Positions 51,979 to 60,703 of a stretch of 64,000 bases of DNA are shown one piece after another. The translations under genes and the position numbers were made by a program. The notes below the pieces were generated by a model that did no database searches, was not told the origin of the DNA, and was given only the letters and a program-made list of their open reading frames with translations. The DNA is from Desulfomonile tiedjei (GTDB lineage: Bacteria > Desulfobacterota > Desulfomonilia > Desulfomonilales > Desulfomonilaceae): positions 1 through 64,000 of the forward strand of contig JACRDG010000099.1 of assembly GCA_016218715.1 (NCBI GenBank). Reading direction: 5' to 3'. The number at the start of each line of letters is the position of its first letter. Positions within the stretch are counted from its first letter, which is position 1.

Positions 51979-52875
51979 CTATCCGTTCGTCCGGTTGAGA
52001 ATACCGCAGGCGTGCATGATCCTGTATTTGAGGTAATAGCGCCAGCTTCTCAGACGCAGGGGGGTCCTGCGGACCGAACTGCGGAACCACTTCAGGGCTT
52101 CCGTGAGATCTCCGGCCTTGACATGGGCACGGCCGAAGGAGATGTCGTGATCGGACATAGTCCGAAGAAAAACCGGGCGCGGGATACGCTCGGGGTCGTA
52201 GTTCTTCATGAGGATATCGTACGTATCGGTCCGAACGCCGATCCGATTGTGGCTCGTGTTGGACTCATAGAAGCGGATGAACACGAGCGGCTGGTCATAA
52301 TAAGCGATGGGATACGCGGCAGCGATCTTGAGCCAGACGTCGAATTCGTCTGCAAAGCGATAAGAGGGCGGAAAGCCCTTAATCTCCTCAAACACCTCTT
52401 TTCGGATCATGACGGAAGACGTGTGGATGAAACTCTCCGCGAACTCCTTGACGAGAAGGTCCCCCTTGATCCACGCCGCACGCCGCGGACGTCCATGGTG
52501 CTTTCCCAATCGCACGTGGCGAGTCGCCACCAATCCCACGTCCGCGTTTGCCGCGACGAATTTCGCCTGAACCTCGAGTTTCTCGGGCGCCCAGAGATCG
52601 TCATGATCCAGAAACGCGAACCATCGGCCGCGCGCTATGGCCGCCCCGTTGTTCCTGGAGGTCGCGATGCCCTGGTTTTCCTGTTCCAGCACCCGGAGAT
52701 CGGTCTGCGCCGCGAGCCATTCGGTGGTACCGTCACCGGAGCCGTCGTTCACCACAATAATCTCGAAATCTCGAAAGGTCTGTTGCCGCACAGACGCTAC
52801 CGTCTCCTTCAACAGCTCCAATCGGTTGAAGGTGGGAATAATCACACTGACGAACGGCGGCTTATCTGAAGGCAT
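51979..52875 (-). CDS. Glycosyltransferase family 2
   Basis: The 298-residue GT-A enzyme starts PFVSVIIPTFNRLELLKETVASV and has the nucleotide-binding FLDHDDLW (DxD-like, about residue 92) and DEFDVWLKIAAAYP segments. GT2 members transfer a single sugar from a nucleotide-sugar donor to a glycan or lipid acceptor in the cytoplasm. The acceptor is unknown, but the cluster context (LPS-type kinase, WaaF) suggests the LPS core or O-chain. The C-terminal basic region (VRRTPLRLRSWRYYLKYRI) may bind membrane. Confidence 0.9.
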   Translation of the reverse strand: MPSDKPPFVSVIIPTFNRLELLKETVASVRQQTFRDFEIIVVNDGSGDGTTEWLAAQTDLRVLEQENQGIATSRNNGAAIARGRWFAFLDHDDLWAPEKLEVQAKFVAANADVGLVATRHVRLGKHHGRPRRAAWIKGDLLVKEFAESFIHTSSVMIRKEVFEEIKGFPPSYRFADEFDVWLKIAAAYPIAYYDQPLVFIRFYESNTSHNRIGVRTDTYDILMKNYDPERIPRPVFLRTMSDHDISFGRAHVKAGDLTEALKWFRSSVRRTPLRLRSWRYYLKYRIMHACGILNRTNG

Positions 52876-52934
52876 GTGAAACCGGTTTCAAGACCTCGGA
52901 AGCGGTTCAAGCAGTGCAGGAGGCTACTTCTTGA

Positions 52935-52967
52935 GAGAAGGCGCTTCGCGTGTGACGAAGCCTTCTC
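52935..52967. terminator. Hairpin between GT2 and waaF
   Basis: GAGAAGGCGCTTCG and CGAAGCCTTCTC pair with a 2-nt bulge around a 7-nt loop, in the gap downstream of waaF and upstream of the GT2 gene. No T-run follows. Confidence 0.5.
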
Positions 52968-53018
52968 GCCGTTGCCCTTTCCCCCACACGCGGAAAGGGT
53001 TCAGCGAGATAGGAGTCC

Positions 53019-54131
53019 CTACAGAGAAGCCCGGCGATGACCTGCTTGCAGGCGGTTCGCTGCTAGTAGCTCTTCCGCCTTCTCCAACACCGCTTCAGGG
53101 GTGATGCTTCTCATACAGGGATGGTCGGGCAGCGGGCAGCGGTAGTGACGGCATGGCGCGCACGTCGCGGTCCCTTGAATGATGGCCGCCTGCGGCCCGT
53201 ACGGCGCGGTGGCCCCCGGCACGGTCGGACCGAACACGGTCAAGACTCGGGACGACGCTGCCACCGCGAGATGGGCGCTCCCCGTGTCGTTGGAAATGAC
53301 CATTTCCCCGAGTCTCATTACCGCCATCGAGACCATCATGTCTGCCTTTCCCGCGAGGTTCACCGCTCCGGCGAGGCTCATGCCGGAAATGATGTCCGTC
53401 ACGAGATCTCGCTCGGCCGGAGCTCCCAAAAAAACGACCGAGGCTTTGAGTCGCTCCATGAGGAGGTCCGCCAATCGAGAAAAGTAATCCTTGGGCCACC
53501 TCTTCGCTTCGGAGTTCACAGAGCCGGGACACAGACAGAGAACAGGACGCGTCACGTCCGCCCCTTCGGAAAGGAGGAGTTCCCGTGCGCGCTGGAGACT
53601 ACTTTCTCCGAGAGAAACCGAGCAGTCCGGCGCGTCCGAGGCCGAATGGCCGTCCAAGCCGAAACGCTTAGCAACGAAGTCCGTGATGGCAAGATAGTAG
53701 AAGACCTGATGTTTAAGTCGGATCTCATGAGTGAGCGGAACCTTGACGTTCAGCAACGGCCCGCGCAGGTCGGTCGGGTAACCGAGTCGCACCGGGATCC
53801 CAGCCAACCATGCCGTCAATGCGCTCTCGAAGGCGTTCTGGAAGAGAACGGCCATGTCGAACTTCAGGCCGGCAAGTCTCCGGCTCATGACCACGGGTCG
53901 CCTCAGGACGCCTCCGCGATCGCGGTCGAAGATGATGACCTCATCGGGGACCTCTGTGGCTCGGAGGAGGGGTTCCAAACCCGGAGCGGCCCAGATACAA
54001 ATCTCCGATGACGGGAAGATTCTCCTGAGTTCCCTTAGAGCCGGGACGCTCATCACCGTGTCGCCGACCCAGTTGGTCCCACGAACCACGATGCGAGAGG
54101 GAATGGGAGGCCGCCCGAGCCCGCGTTTCAT
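53019..54131 (-). CDS. waaF: Lipopolysaccharide heptosyltransferase II type (GT9)
   Basis: WaaF adds the second heptose of the LPS inner core from ADP-heptose. The 370-residue GT-B fold protein starts RIVVRGTNWVGDTVMSVPALREL (the WaaF/WaaC opening) and has ARAVLFQNAFESAL-like sequence (MAVLFQNAFESAL), GSVNSEAKRWP near residue 200 and NDTGSAHLAVAASSRVLTVFGPT (ADP-heptose-binding, about residue 280). GT9 specificity is inferred. The ATG is at 54131 and its ribosome site is weak. It precedes GT2 and kinase genes on the same strand; gmhB in the window supplies heptose precursors. Confidence 0.92.
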   Translation of the reverse strand: MKRGLGRPPIPSRIVVRGTNWVGDTVMSVPALRELRRIFPSSEICIWAAPGLEPLLRATEVPDEVIIFDRDRGGVLRRPVVMSRRLAGLKFDMAVLFQNAFESALTAWLAGIPVRLGYPTDLRGPLLNVKVPLTHEIRLKHQVFYYLAITDFVAKRFGLDGHSASDAPDCSVSLGESSLQRARELLLSEGADVTRPVLCLCPGSVNSEAKRWPKDYFSRLADLLMERLKASVVFLGAPAERDLVTDIISGMSLAGAVNLAGKADMMVSMAVMRLGEMVISNDTGSAHLAVAASSRVLTVFGPTVPGATAPYGPQAAIIQGTATCAPCRHYRCPLPDHPCMRSITPEAVLEKAEELLAANRLQAGHRRASL

Positions 54132-54184
54132 GTTACCGTCGTCCCTGCAAGTCTTTGTACCATGCCACGTCGCGGAGACCGTTC

Positions 54185-54373
54185 CTAAGAGCCGGCTTCG
54201 GTCTTGTCCAACGGGATTGCCTCATCGATGAGCATAATCGGGATATCGTCTTTGATGAGGTACTTCAAATGGCACGCGTGGCAGATCAGGCCATCGCTGT
54301 TATCGGTGAGGACCAGGTCTCCCTTGCATTTAGGGCAGACGAGAATTTCCAACAACTTCTGGTTTACAGCCAT
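54185..54373 (-). CDS. Trm112/YcaR-family small zinc-ribbon protein
   Basis: The 62-residue protein has the family layout: KLLEILVCPKCKGDLVLTD (first CxxC, residues 13-16) and LICHACHLKYLIKDDIPIML (second CxxC). Trm112 proteins are cofactors for methyltransferases in eukaryotes and archaea. Bacterial YcaR-type proteins are found beside LPS genes with unclear roles. The ATG has AAGGTG just upstream. It lies 53 bases before waaF on the same strand. Confidence 0.9.
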   Translation of the reverse strand: MAVNQKLLEILVCPKCKGDLVLTDNSDGLICHACHLKYLIKDDIPIMLIDEAIPLDKTEAGS

Positions 54374-54543
54374 AGGTCACCTTGCAACGTCAACCTTTAC
54401 CCGGCCTGCCCCGGAGTCCGACCTCTCCGGCATCGACGCTCCGAAACAACCACTCCCGGACACTTCCCGGTCGTACGGTTTATATAACGAGCCGGCAAAA
54501 GGCGCAAGGTCTCCCGCGATTTTCAATGCGCCGCACAGTACCA

Positions 54544-56448
54544 TTATGACGCGGGTTCGGATAATTCGTCTCCGGTGCGGTCTACACCGTACCCACCAAG
54601 GGCCATGACCCTGGACTTGAACGAGGCACCGCGCATGACATCGAGCAAAGTCAGTATCTTCTGGTCCGCGAGGTATTCTTCCGGGATGACCAGATCGTAT
54701 TCCTCAGTCGCGACGGGGATGAAATCCAGACCGAGCGCTCTCGCCGCGGACAGCACTCCCATCCCCGCATCCGCGACGCCGGACAGGACCGCGACCGCCA
54801 CCGAAGTATGTGTGTACTCCTCCATGCGGTAGCCTTTGATGCCCGAGGGGTCCAGGCTCGCGCGATCGAGATGGTAGTCCAGGAGCACCCTGGTTCCGGC
54901 ACCTGCCTGACGGTTGATGAAGGTCACGTCGTCTCGCAGCAGATCCTCGAAGGTGGTGATTCCCTTGGGATTGCCTTTGCGAACGATGAAGCCTTGCTCT
55001 CGGGTTACTCCACGAAAGAGCTTCACCGGTATGTCCGGAATATACTTCCGGATGTAAGACCAGTTGTACACACCGGTTTCCAGGTCCAGCAGGTGAGAGG
55101 TGGCAAGATGAGCGCTGCGGCTCTTTAGAGCCATGAGCCCGCCAAGGCTCCCCACGTGGCTGGACGAAAGGAAGACGTTGTACGGAATGAGTTCGTCAGC
55201 CAAGACATCCAGCGTGAGATCGTGGCTCCCGATAATCACGACCGTCCGCTCGATCTGGGGAGCAGGCCTGAGCAGCTCAACCGAAACGGCCGCAGCCTGT
55301 TCGATCCCCTCGCTGCTCGCGGGGATACGAATGATGCCGTCCGCCCTGGTGAGCGTTGTGATAGAACCGGCGCCCCTCGGTAATGGAGCGGCAACCACCC
55401 GTTCCCCCACTTTGCCGAGCTTCACCCGGAAAAACTCCTCACGGCCGAGCTTGGAAGTGACCTTCCTCGCAGTATGCGCCACGATGGATGGTCTGCGGTC
55501 CTGGGAGACCCCGAGCATGGTTTCCAGCACGGGCACACCGAAGACCTCGAAGGAGAGCACTGCTGAAACGGGAAACCCAGGATTACCCATGACCGGTTTC
55601 CCTTCCACCATGCCCAGGATGGTGGGTTTGCCGGGCATCATGGCCACACCGTGGACGAACACTTCGCCGAGTTCCCTGATGGCGGCAGCGGTGAAATCTT
55701 CGCTCCCTGCGGAAGACCCCGCGTTGATAACTATCAGATGCGCATCGGAGCGGACGCCCTCCAGGATCGTCTGCTTCACTACCTCAAATTGATCCTGAAC
55801 AATGGAGTGCCGAACGGGTATCCCGCCCGCAGCTTCGACGATTCCGGCGAGAATGACAGTGTTGTACTCGACTATTTTGCCCGGCTCCGGTTCGCCGTGG
55901 ACAAGGATCTCCGGAGCTACCAATTCGGACCCGGTCGGGATGAGGAGGACGCGCGGCTTCTCCTTGACCTCCACCGAGAGAACGCCCCCGGCCAGCAAGG
56001 CACCCATTTCGTACGCCGTGATGTGATGATGGCCCGGCAGAATCATCTCGGACGCGACGAAATCTTCGCCGACCCGCCGCACGTTTTGCCACGGGACTAC
56101 TCCCTGTTCGATCTCGAAATTCTCGTCGTCCTGGAAATTTACGTTTTCGATTATGACGACAGCGTCGGTAGCCGGCGGCATGGGGCGACCGGTATTCACC
56201 GGCCATGCCTCGCGGCCGATCCTCAAGGTAATCGGCGAATCCGGCCCGGCCCCGAAGGTGCGCTCCGCCTGGACCGCAAACCCGTCCATGGCAGCAGCGT
56301 GGAAACTGGGTGAGGAAAGCCGCGCGTGTACCGGCGCGGCAGTGACGCGGCCCAATGCGTCCGTCACCGGGATACGTTCAGACCCGGGAAAGACGCTCCT
56401 GTTCAGACGCGCCAAGAAGATGGCCAGCGCTTCCGCCGGCGGCTTCAT
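54544..56448 (-). CDS. MoeA fused to a periplasmic-binding-protein-like domain
   Basis: The 634-residue protein joins a MoeA domain (about 1-400; TDALGRVTAAPVHA, MDGFAVQAERT, VVIENVNFQ, VVINAGSSAGSEDF) to a COG1910-type substrate-binding domain (about 410-620; SSSHVGSLGGLMALKS, EGFIVRKGNPKG-like GFIVRKGNPKGITTFEDLL). MoeA inserts molybdate or tungstate into molybdopterin-AMP; the added domain may sense or hold the oxyanion. The start is ATG 56448, inside the 3' end of the other moeA, so the two overlap by 71 bases and are coupled. Confidence 0.9.
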   Translation of the reverse strand: MKPPAEALAIFLARLNRSVFPGSERIPVTDALGRVTAAPVHARLSSPSFHAAAMDGFAVQAERTFGAGPDSPITLRIGREAWPVNTGRPMPPATDAVVIIENVNFQDDENFEIEQGVVPWQNVRRVGEDFVASEMILPGHHHITAYEMGALLAGGVLSVEVKEKPRVLLIPTGSELVAPEILVHGEPEPGKIVEYNTVILAGIVEAAGGIPVRHSIVQDQFEVVKQTILEGVRSDAHLIVINAGSSAGSEDFTAAAIRELGEVFVHGVAMMPGKPTILGMVEGKPVMGNPGFPVSAVLSFEVFGVPVLETMLGVSQDRRPSIVAHTARKVTSKLGREEFFRVKLGKVGERVVAAPLPRGAGSITTLTRADGIIRIPASSEGIEQAAAVSVELLRPAPQIERTVVIIGSHDLTLDVLADELIPYNVFLSSSHVGSLGGLMALKSRSAHLATSHLLDLETGVYNWSYIRKYIPDIPVKLFRGVTREQGFIVRKGNPKGITTFEDLLRDDVTFINRQAGAGTRVLLDYHLDRASLDPSGIKGYRMEEYTHTSVAVAVLSGVADAGMGVLSAARALGLDFIPVATEEYDLVIPEEYLADQKILTLLDVMRGASFKSRVMALGGYGVDRTGDELSEPAS

Positions 56449-57727
56449 GTCGAGATAGATGTTCCTCCTCAATGCTCTCCTCCAGCCACGGGGCAAACAG
56501 ATTTACCGTAACCTCGTCACCTTTGTACAGTCCTTCGCAATCCGGTGCTATCCGAACGAATCCGTGGGCCCGCACCATGGACGAGATCATCCCGGACTTG
56601 CCGGGCACCGGCACGGCCATAACGAGGTCGCCGCTCTTCTGCAACCGCACGCGGACAAAGTCGGTCCTCCCTTCCCGCGAAGGGCAATTCCGGCTCAGCA
56701 CAGCCCTGAACGTCGCATGCAAATAGGGTCTTCGTTGGGCCTCTCCCTCGAGTCGGCGCATGAGCGGCACGACAAATTGTTCGAAACAGACCATCGCGGA
56801 GACAGGATGGCCGGGAAGCCCCACCACAGGATGATGTCCCATCCGACCCAGGATGAGCGGCTTTCCGGGAGAGACGGAAACCCCATGCACGAGGATTTCC
56901 GCATCCTTGTATCTTTGAATGGCCTCGATGACGTGATCTCGGCTCCCCATTGAACTGCCTCCCGAGACAACCACCACGTCCGATTCACGCATCGCCTTCT
57001 CCAGCAAGGAGGCAAGAGCGTTGAGCCGATCCGGCGCGATCCCCATCCAGACCGGTGTCCCGTGGGCTTCTCGGATCATGGCGGACAGGGAGTGGCGGTT
57101 GACATCCCGCACGCAGCCCGGGGGAGGTTCCTGTTCGATGGGAACTATCTCGTCCCCGGAACTGATCAGCGCGACACGCGGCCTGCGATATACCTTGACG
57201 GACCCGCGTCCCATCGCGGCCAACAGACCGAGGTCCTGGGGAAGCAGGCGATGTCCGCCGGAGAGGAGGGTCTCTCCACTCTTGAAGTCCTCTCCCTTGC
57301 GTACGACGTTCTCGTAGGGTGCCACCGCCTTACAGATCTCGACCGTATTTTCGTCCAGCTCCTCGGTCTGCTCGATCATCACCACGGCATCGGCACCGGC
57401 GGGGAGCGCGCCGCCAGTCCAGATGCGGATTGCTTCTCCTCGCTTGAGCTTGAGACTGTGGATTTCACCCATGGAGATCTCACCGACGACGCGAAGCAGG
57501 CCGGGAGAGGTCTCGGTGGCGCCAAAGGTGTCTGACGATCGCACCGCGACTCCGTCCATGGTGGACCGATGGAACGACGGCAGGTCGTGTCGGGCCTTTA
57601 CAGGTTCGGCGAGAACCCGGAAGAGCGCTTCGTCAAGGGGGGTCTCTTCGACGTCCAGAGGACCGAAGCCGGTGAGAACTGCCCGAGCCTCGTGGGGAGA
57701 GAGCACCCGGAGAAAGGGTTTCAACAT
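56378..57727 (-). CDS. moeA: Molybdopterin molybdenumtransferase MoeA
   Basis: The 449-residue protein has the complete MoeA layout: SPHEARAVLTGFG start, MDGVAVRSSDTFG (about residue 65), GAVMIEQTE-like (AVVMIEQTEELDE), the MPT-binding VVVSGGSSMGSRD near residue 265, and GVSVSPGKPLILGRMG followed by GLPGHPVSAMVCFE. It catalyses Mo or W insertion into molybdopterin. The ATG at 57727 has AGGA upstream. An open frame continues upstream to 58831 but lies antisense to the MFS gene. It is followed by the MoeA-PBP fusion, so two MoeA paralogues are encoded together. Confidence 0.95.
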   Translation of the reverse strand: MLKPFLRVLSPHEARAVLTGFGPLDVEETPLDEALFRVLAEPVKARHDLPSFHRSTMDGVAVRSSDTFGATETSPGLLRVVGEISMGEIHSLKLKRGEAIRIWTGGALPAGADAVVMIEQTEELDENTVEICKAVAPYENVVRKGEDFKSGETLLSGGHRLLPQDLGLLAAMGRGSVKVYRRPRVALISSGDEIVPIEQEPPPGCVRDVNRHSLSAMIREAHGTPVWMGIAPDRLNALASLLEKAMRESDVVVVSGGSSMGSRDHVIEAIQRYKDAEILVHGVSVSPGKPLILGRMGHHPVVGLPGHPVSAMVCFEQFVVPLMRRLEGEAQRRPYLHATFRAVLSRNCPSREGRTDFVRVRLQKSGDLVMAVPVPGKSGMISSMVRAHGFVRIAPDCEGLYKGDEVTVNLFAPWLEESIEEEHLSRHEAAGGSAGHLLGASEQERLSRV

Positions 57728-57937
57728 GGCGCGTCCTGTTTGATCCTGGCCAAAAGGGGATGATTGTGACAGCCAACTATACCAACAAGAGGTACCTGTG
57801 TCAAAAATGTCTGAACTCTCTCCCGTCCGCGTTGTGCGAAGTTCCGGGAGATTTTTCAGCAAGGATACACTCCGATCTGGTATGCTAGCGGCCTGACACA
57901 ATGTCTTGTCTTTCCCCCATTCCAGTGGAACGATGTC

Positions 57938-59242
57938 ATGGATGACAGCTCGCGCGGTAAGGTGCTGACGTATCGGTGGCTGATCTTCTGGGTCATGGCC
58001 ATCGCGTACATCTTTGTATACTTCCACCGGCTCTGCCCTGCCGTCGTCGCGGTCGATTTGCAACAGGCCTTCTCCGCGACCGGCGGCTTCATGGGTATTC
58101 TTGCGTCGGCCTACTTCTATCCGTACGCGCTCATGCAGTTCCCCGCGGGATTGCTTTCCGACTCCCTGGGCCCGCGCCTGAGCGTCAGCATCTTCCTCGC
58201 CGTCGCAGCCGCCGGGAGTATCATCTTCGGATTGTCCCCCAACGGAGAGGTTGCCGTGGCCGCGCGAGTCCTGGTGGGACTCGGAGTGTCCATGGTCTTT
58301 ATCCCGATCATGAAGATCCTCTCCCAGTGGTTCCGCGTTCGGGAGTTCGCGTTCATGGTCGCGTGCGTGACCACCATGGGAGGCGTTGGAGCCTTGACCG
58401 CGGCGACGCCCCTCGCGCTCATGACAGGCTGGTTGGGGTGGCGCGTGTCCTTTGAAATCATCGGCGCGGCGACGGCTGTGATGGCGGTGCTCGTCTGGTT
58501 CTTCGTGAGAAACCGTCCTGAAGACGTCGGCTGGCCCTCCATATCGGAAATAGATCACCTGGGGCCCGGGATGTCCGCGCCTCCAGTGGTCATCCCTCTC
58601 TGGGAAGGGGCACGTCGCGTCGTCACCGAGAAGTATTTCTGGCCCATTGCCATCTGGTTCTTTTTCCTCGTGGGGATCTTTTTCGGCTTTGGCGCACTCT
58701 GGGCAGGCCCGTATCTGATCCAAGTGTACGGGATGTCCCGGGCGGAAGCGGGGAACGTTCTCAACATGATCGCGGTCGGCCTGATCGTCGGGAGCCCGCT
58801 CGTGAGCGTACTGTCGGACAAGGTCTTTCATAGCCGGAAAAAGGTGCTCGTGCTCGCGTCGATCTGCGTGAATCTCGAACTCCTCTTCTTGAACTTCTTC
58901 CCCAGCGGATTGCCGCAGCCGGTCATTTACGTATTCTTCTTTGTGTTTTGCGTCTGCTCGTCAGCTATTGTAGTGATCGGATTCACCACCACCAAGGAGT
59001 TGTTTCCCGTGGAAATCGCCGGGACATCGGTCGGCACGGTGAATCTCTTCCCGTTTCTGGGCGGCGCGATCATGCAACCACTCCTCGGCTGGATTCTGGA
59101 ACAATACCCCAAGACTGCGTCCGGAGCTTATTCTCTTCAAGGGTACCAGGCGTTGCTCGTGACGCTCTTCGCCGCGTCGCTCATCGCGACGGCAAGCACC
59201 TTCTTCATGAAAGAAACCTTCCCCGGCCTGGGGAAGCGGTAG
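57938..59242 (+). CDS. MFS transporter (12 TM)
   Basis: The 434-residue protein has twelve hydrophobic segments and the MFS-typical loop between helices 2 and 3 (LLSDSLGPRLSVS, about residue 70). The first helix (WLIFWVMAIAYIFVYFHRLCP) resembles the ACS/nitrate-sialic acid type. Substrate unknown. The ATG is at 57938, 210 bases from moeA and divergent from it, so the 57728-57937 gap holds promoters for both directions. The GT9 gene follows after six bases, so they are likely one operon. MFS near glycosyltransferases may export or import a glycan precursor; this is an inference. Confidence 0.9.
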   Translation: MDDSSRGKVLTYRWLIFWVMAIAYIFVYFHRLCPAVVAVDLQQAFSATGGFMGILASAYFYPYALMQFPAGLLSDSLGPRLSVSIFLAVAAAGSIIFGLSPNGEVAVAARVLVGLGVSMVFIPIMKILSQWFRVREFAFMVACVTTMGGVGALTAATPLALMTGWLGWRVSFEIIGAATAVMAVLVWFFVRNRPEDVGWPSISEIDHLGPGMSAPPVVIPLWEGARRVVTEKYFWPIAIWFFFLVGIFFGFGALWAGPYLIQVYGMSRAEAGNVLNMIAVGLIVGSPLVSVLSDKVFHSRKKVLVLASICVNLELLFLNFFPSGLPQPVIYVFFFVFCVCSSAIVVIGFTTTKELFPVEIAGTSVGTVNLFPFLGGAIMQPLLGWILEQYPKTASGAYSLQGYQALLVTLFAASLIATASTFFMKETFPGLGKR

Positions 59243-59248
59243 GGCGTT

Positions 59249-60154
59249 TTGCAAGCGGGCCGCGGGGACAACCCGTCGAAGATCCTGGTCGTCCGTCCGG
59301 GTGCACTTGGCGACACCATCCTGACCTTGCCTCTCGTCGAATCGATCCGCCACGATTATCCCCATGCGCGAATAACCCTCCTCGGCAACCGAACGTACCG
59401 GGATATCCTCCCTTCAGCGATTGAACTGATCCCGTTCGATGGGCCGGAGTGGCTGTGGCTCTTCTCATCCGACGAACAAGCCGTGCCGGCCCATGCCCCG
59501 CGTTTCGACCGCGCGTACGTGATCCTCCAACACCCGGAACAAGTAGCCGGAAACCTCCGCCGAGCGGGAACACCACACATATGCACGGCCTCGCCTGCAC
59601 CCGAAGGCGCCTCTCACCTCGTGGCCCAAATCCATCTCGCACTGGGATTCCCGGTCCCGCCCCGGCGACCGTCTCTCCTGCATCTCGCGCAACCTGGGAA
59701 GCATGATCTGATCTGGATGCACCCCGGGAGCGGCAGCGCGACCAAATGCCTCCCCCTGGATCTCATGATCCGCGTCGTAGAAACCCTGCAACGGCGAACC
59801 GGCTATCGCCTGGCAATGACCCTGGGCGAGGACGACGCCTTCCTCACCGCTTCGGATCAGTGGTCCCACCTTACAGGGCTTCCCGGGCTCGAAATCTTCC
59901 ACAGCCGCGCCCTCGCTGATATCGCGGCCAACCTGGCAGGGGCCGCTATCTACGTGGGGAACGATTCCGGGATCAGTCACTTTGCCGCGGGGCTAGGTGT
60001 GCGGTCCCTGGTCTTCTTCGTCACCACCGATCCCGTGGGATGGTCCCCTTGGGTCCCGGCCGAGCAGCTCTGCTCGGCCGATCTGCGCGGCGACGATCGC
60101 GACGTCACGATCATCCCCACCGTCATCGAAGACATCCTACAGCGAGTCGTCTGA
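59249..60154 (+). CDS. GT9 family glycosyltransferase (heptosyltransferase-like)
   Basis: The 301-residue protein opens SKILVVRPGALGDTILTLPLVESIRHDYP and has the ADP-heptose-binding VGNDSGISHFAAGLG motif (about residue 236) and a GSGSATKCLPLD segment (about 156). It is short for WaaC/WaaF (about 320-350 aa), lacking part of the N-terminal half's insertions. The start is TTG, six bases after the MFS stop, which supports translational coupling. It is diverged from the WaaF at 53019. Acceptor and sugar unassigned. Confidence 0.85.
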   Translation: MQAGRGDNPSKILVVRPGALGDTILTLPLVESIRHDYPHARITLLGNRTYRDILPSAIELIPFDGPEWLWLFSSDEQAVPAHAPRFDRAYVILQHPEQVAGNLRRAGTPHICTASPAPEGASHLVAQIHLALGFPVPPRRPSLLHLAQPGKHDLIWMHPGSGSATKCLPLDLMIRVVETLQRRTGYRLAMTLGEDDAFLTASDQWSHLTGLPGLEIFHSRALADIAANLAGAAIYVGNDSGISHFAAGLGVRSLVFFVTTDPVGWSPWVPAEQLCSADLRGDDRDVTIIPTVIEDILQRVV

Positions 60155-60703
60155 TACACCGCGCGATCGGCGAGGCATTCCCACTCTCCTATCCGAGTCC
60201 ACCGCAAGACGAAGGACAGGGGAGCAAGGGCGAGGCCTGCCACGATCAGCCGTCAGCAGGTTCCTTGAATGTCACCAGTTTCGAGCTCATGGGTCCGAAA
60301 GCCAAGCGCGTCCAGGAGCCGCGAAACCGCGGTATCGTGCCAGGGGGAAGGAGTGCCGGCTCCGGGGTGCAGATGTGGGGGGGAGCGCTCGAACGCCTGT
60401 TGGGAAGCGGCTCTTTCGTGCCAGCTGCTTCACTGGATCGTTGCGCACGGGGGGTGAAGCGGTCGGTTTGGGAGGGGATGGCGGGGCGAGGGCGCGCGTA
60501 CGTTAAAAAGGTAAGATAATGCTGGTATAATAAGATGTTACATAGATTCACTAAAGTCACATCTTGGAAACCGAGACTTCAGTTTCATGTCAATTCTAGC
60601 TTTTTTTATTAACTCACCAATTATTTGCCATTTTTTTCTTGACAAATTCAAACTGCGCTGAGAAGGTCAGTAGTAACGAAACGTTGTCTCTTGGAGGGAG
60701 GGT
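60155..60703. other. Intergenic stretch and candidate promoter region
   Basis: About 550 bases without a supported gene. A minus-strand 104-codon frame (60246-60560) and a plus-strand 62-codon frame are Arg/Pro-rich and unconvincing. The last 120 bases are AT-rich (60600-60660, with TTGACA at 60639-60644) and probably hold the promoter of the gene at 60704, though no good -10 box was seen. Confidence 0.4.

Noticed and set aside
57728..58831. Upstream extension of moeA to 817 codons
   Set aside because: The extension is antisense to the MFS gene; family-typical MoeA start is at 57727.
60246..60560. 104-codon minus-strand frame in the gap before 60704
   Set aside because: Its end reads somewhat protein-like, but no start site, motif or conserved context supports it.
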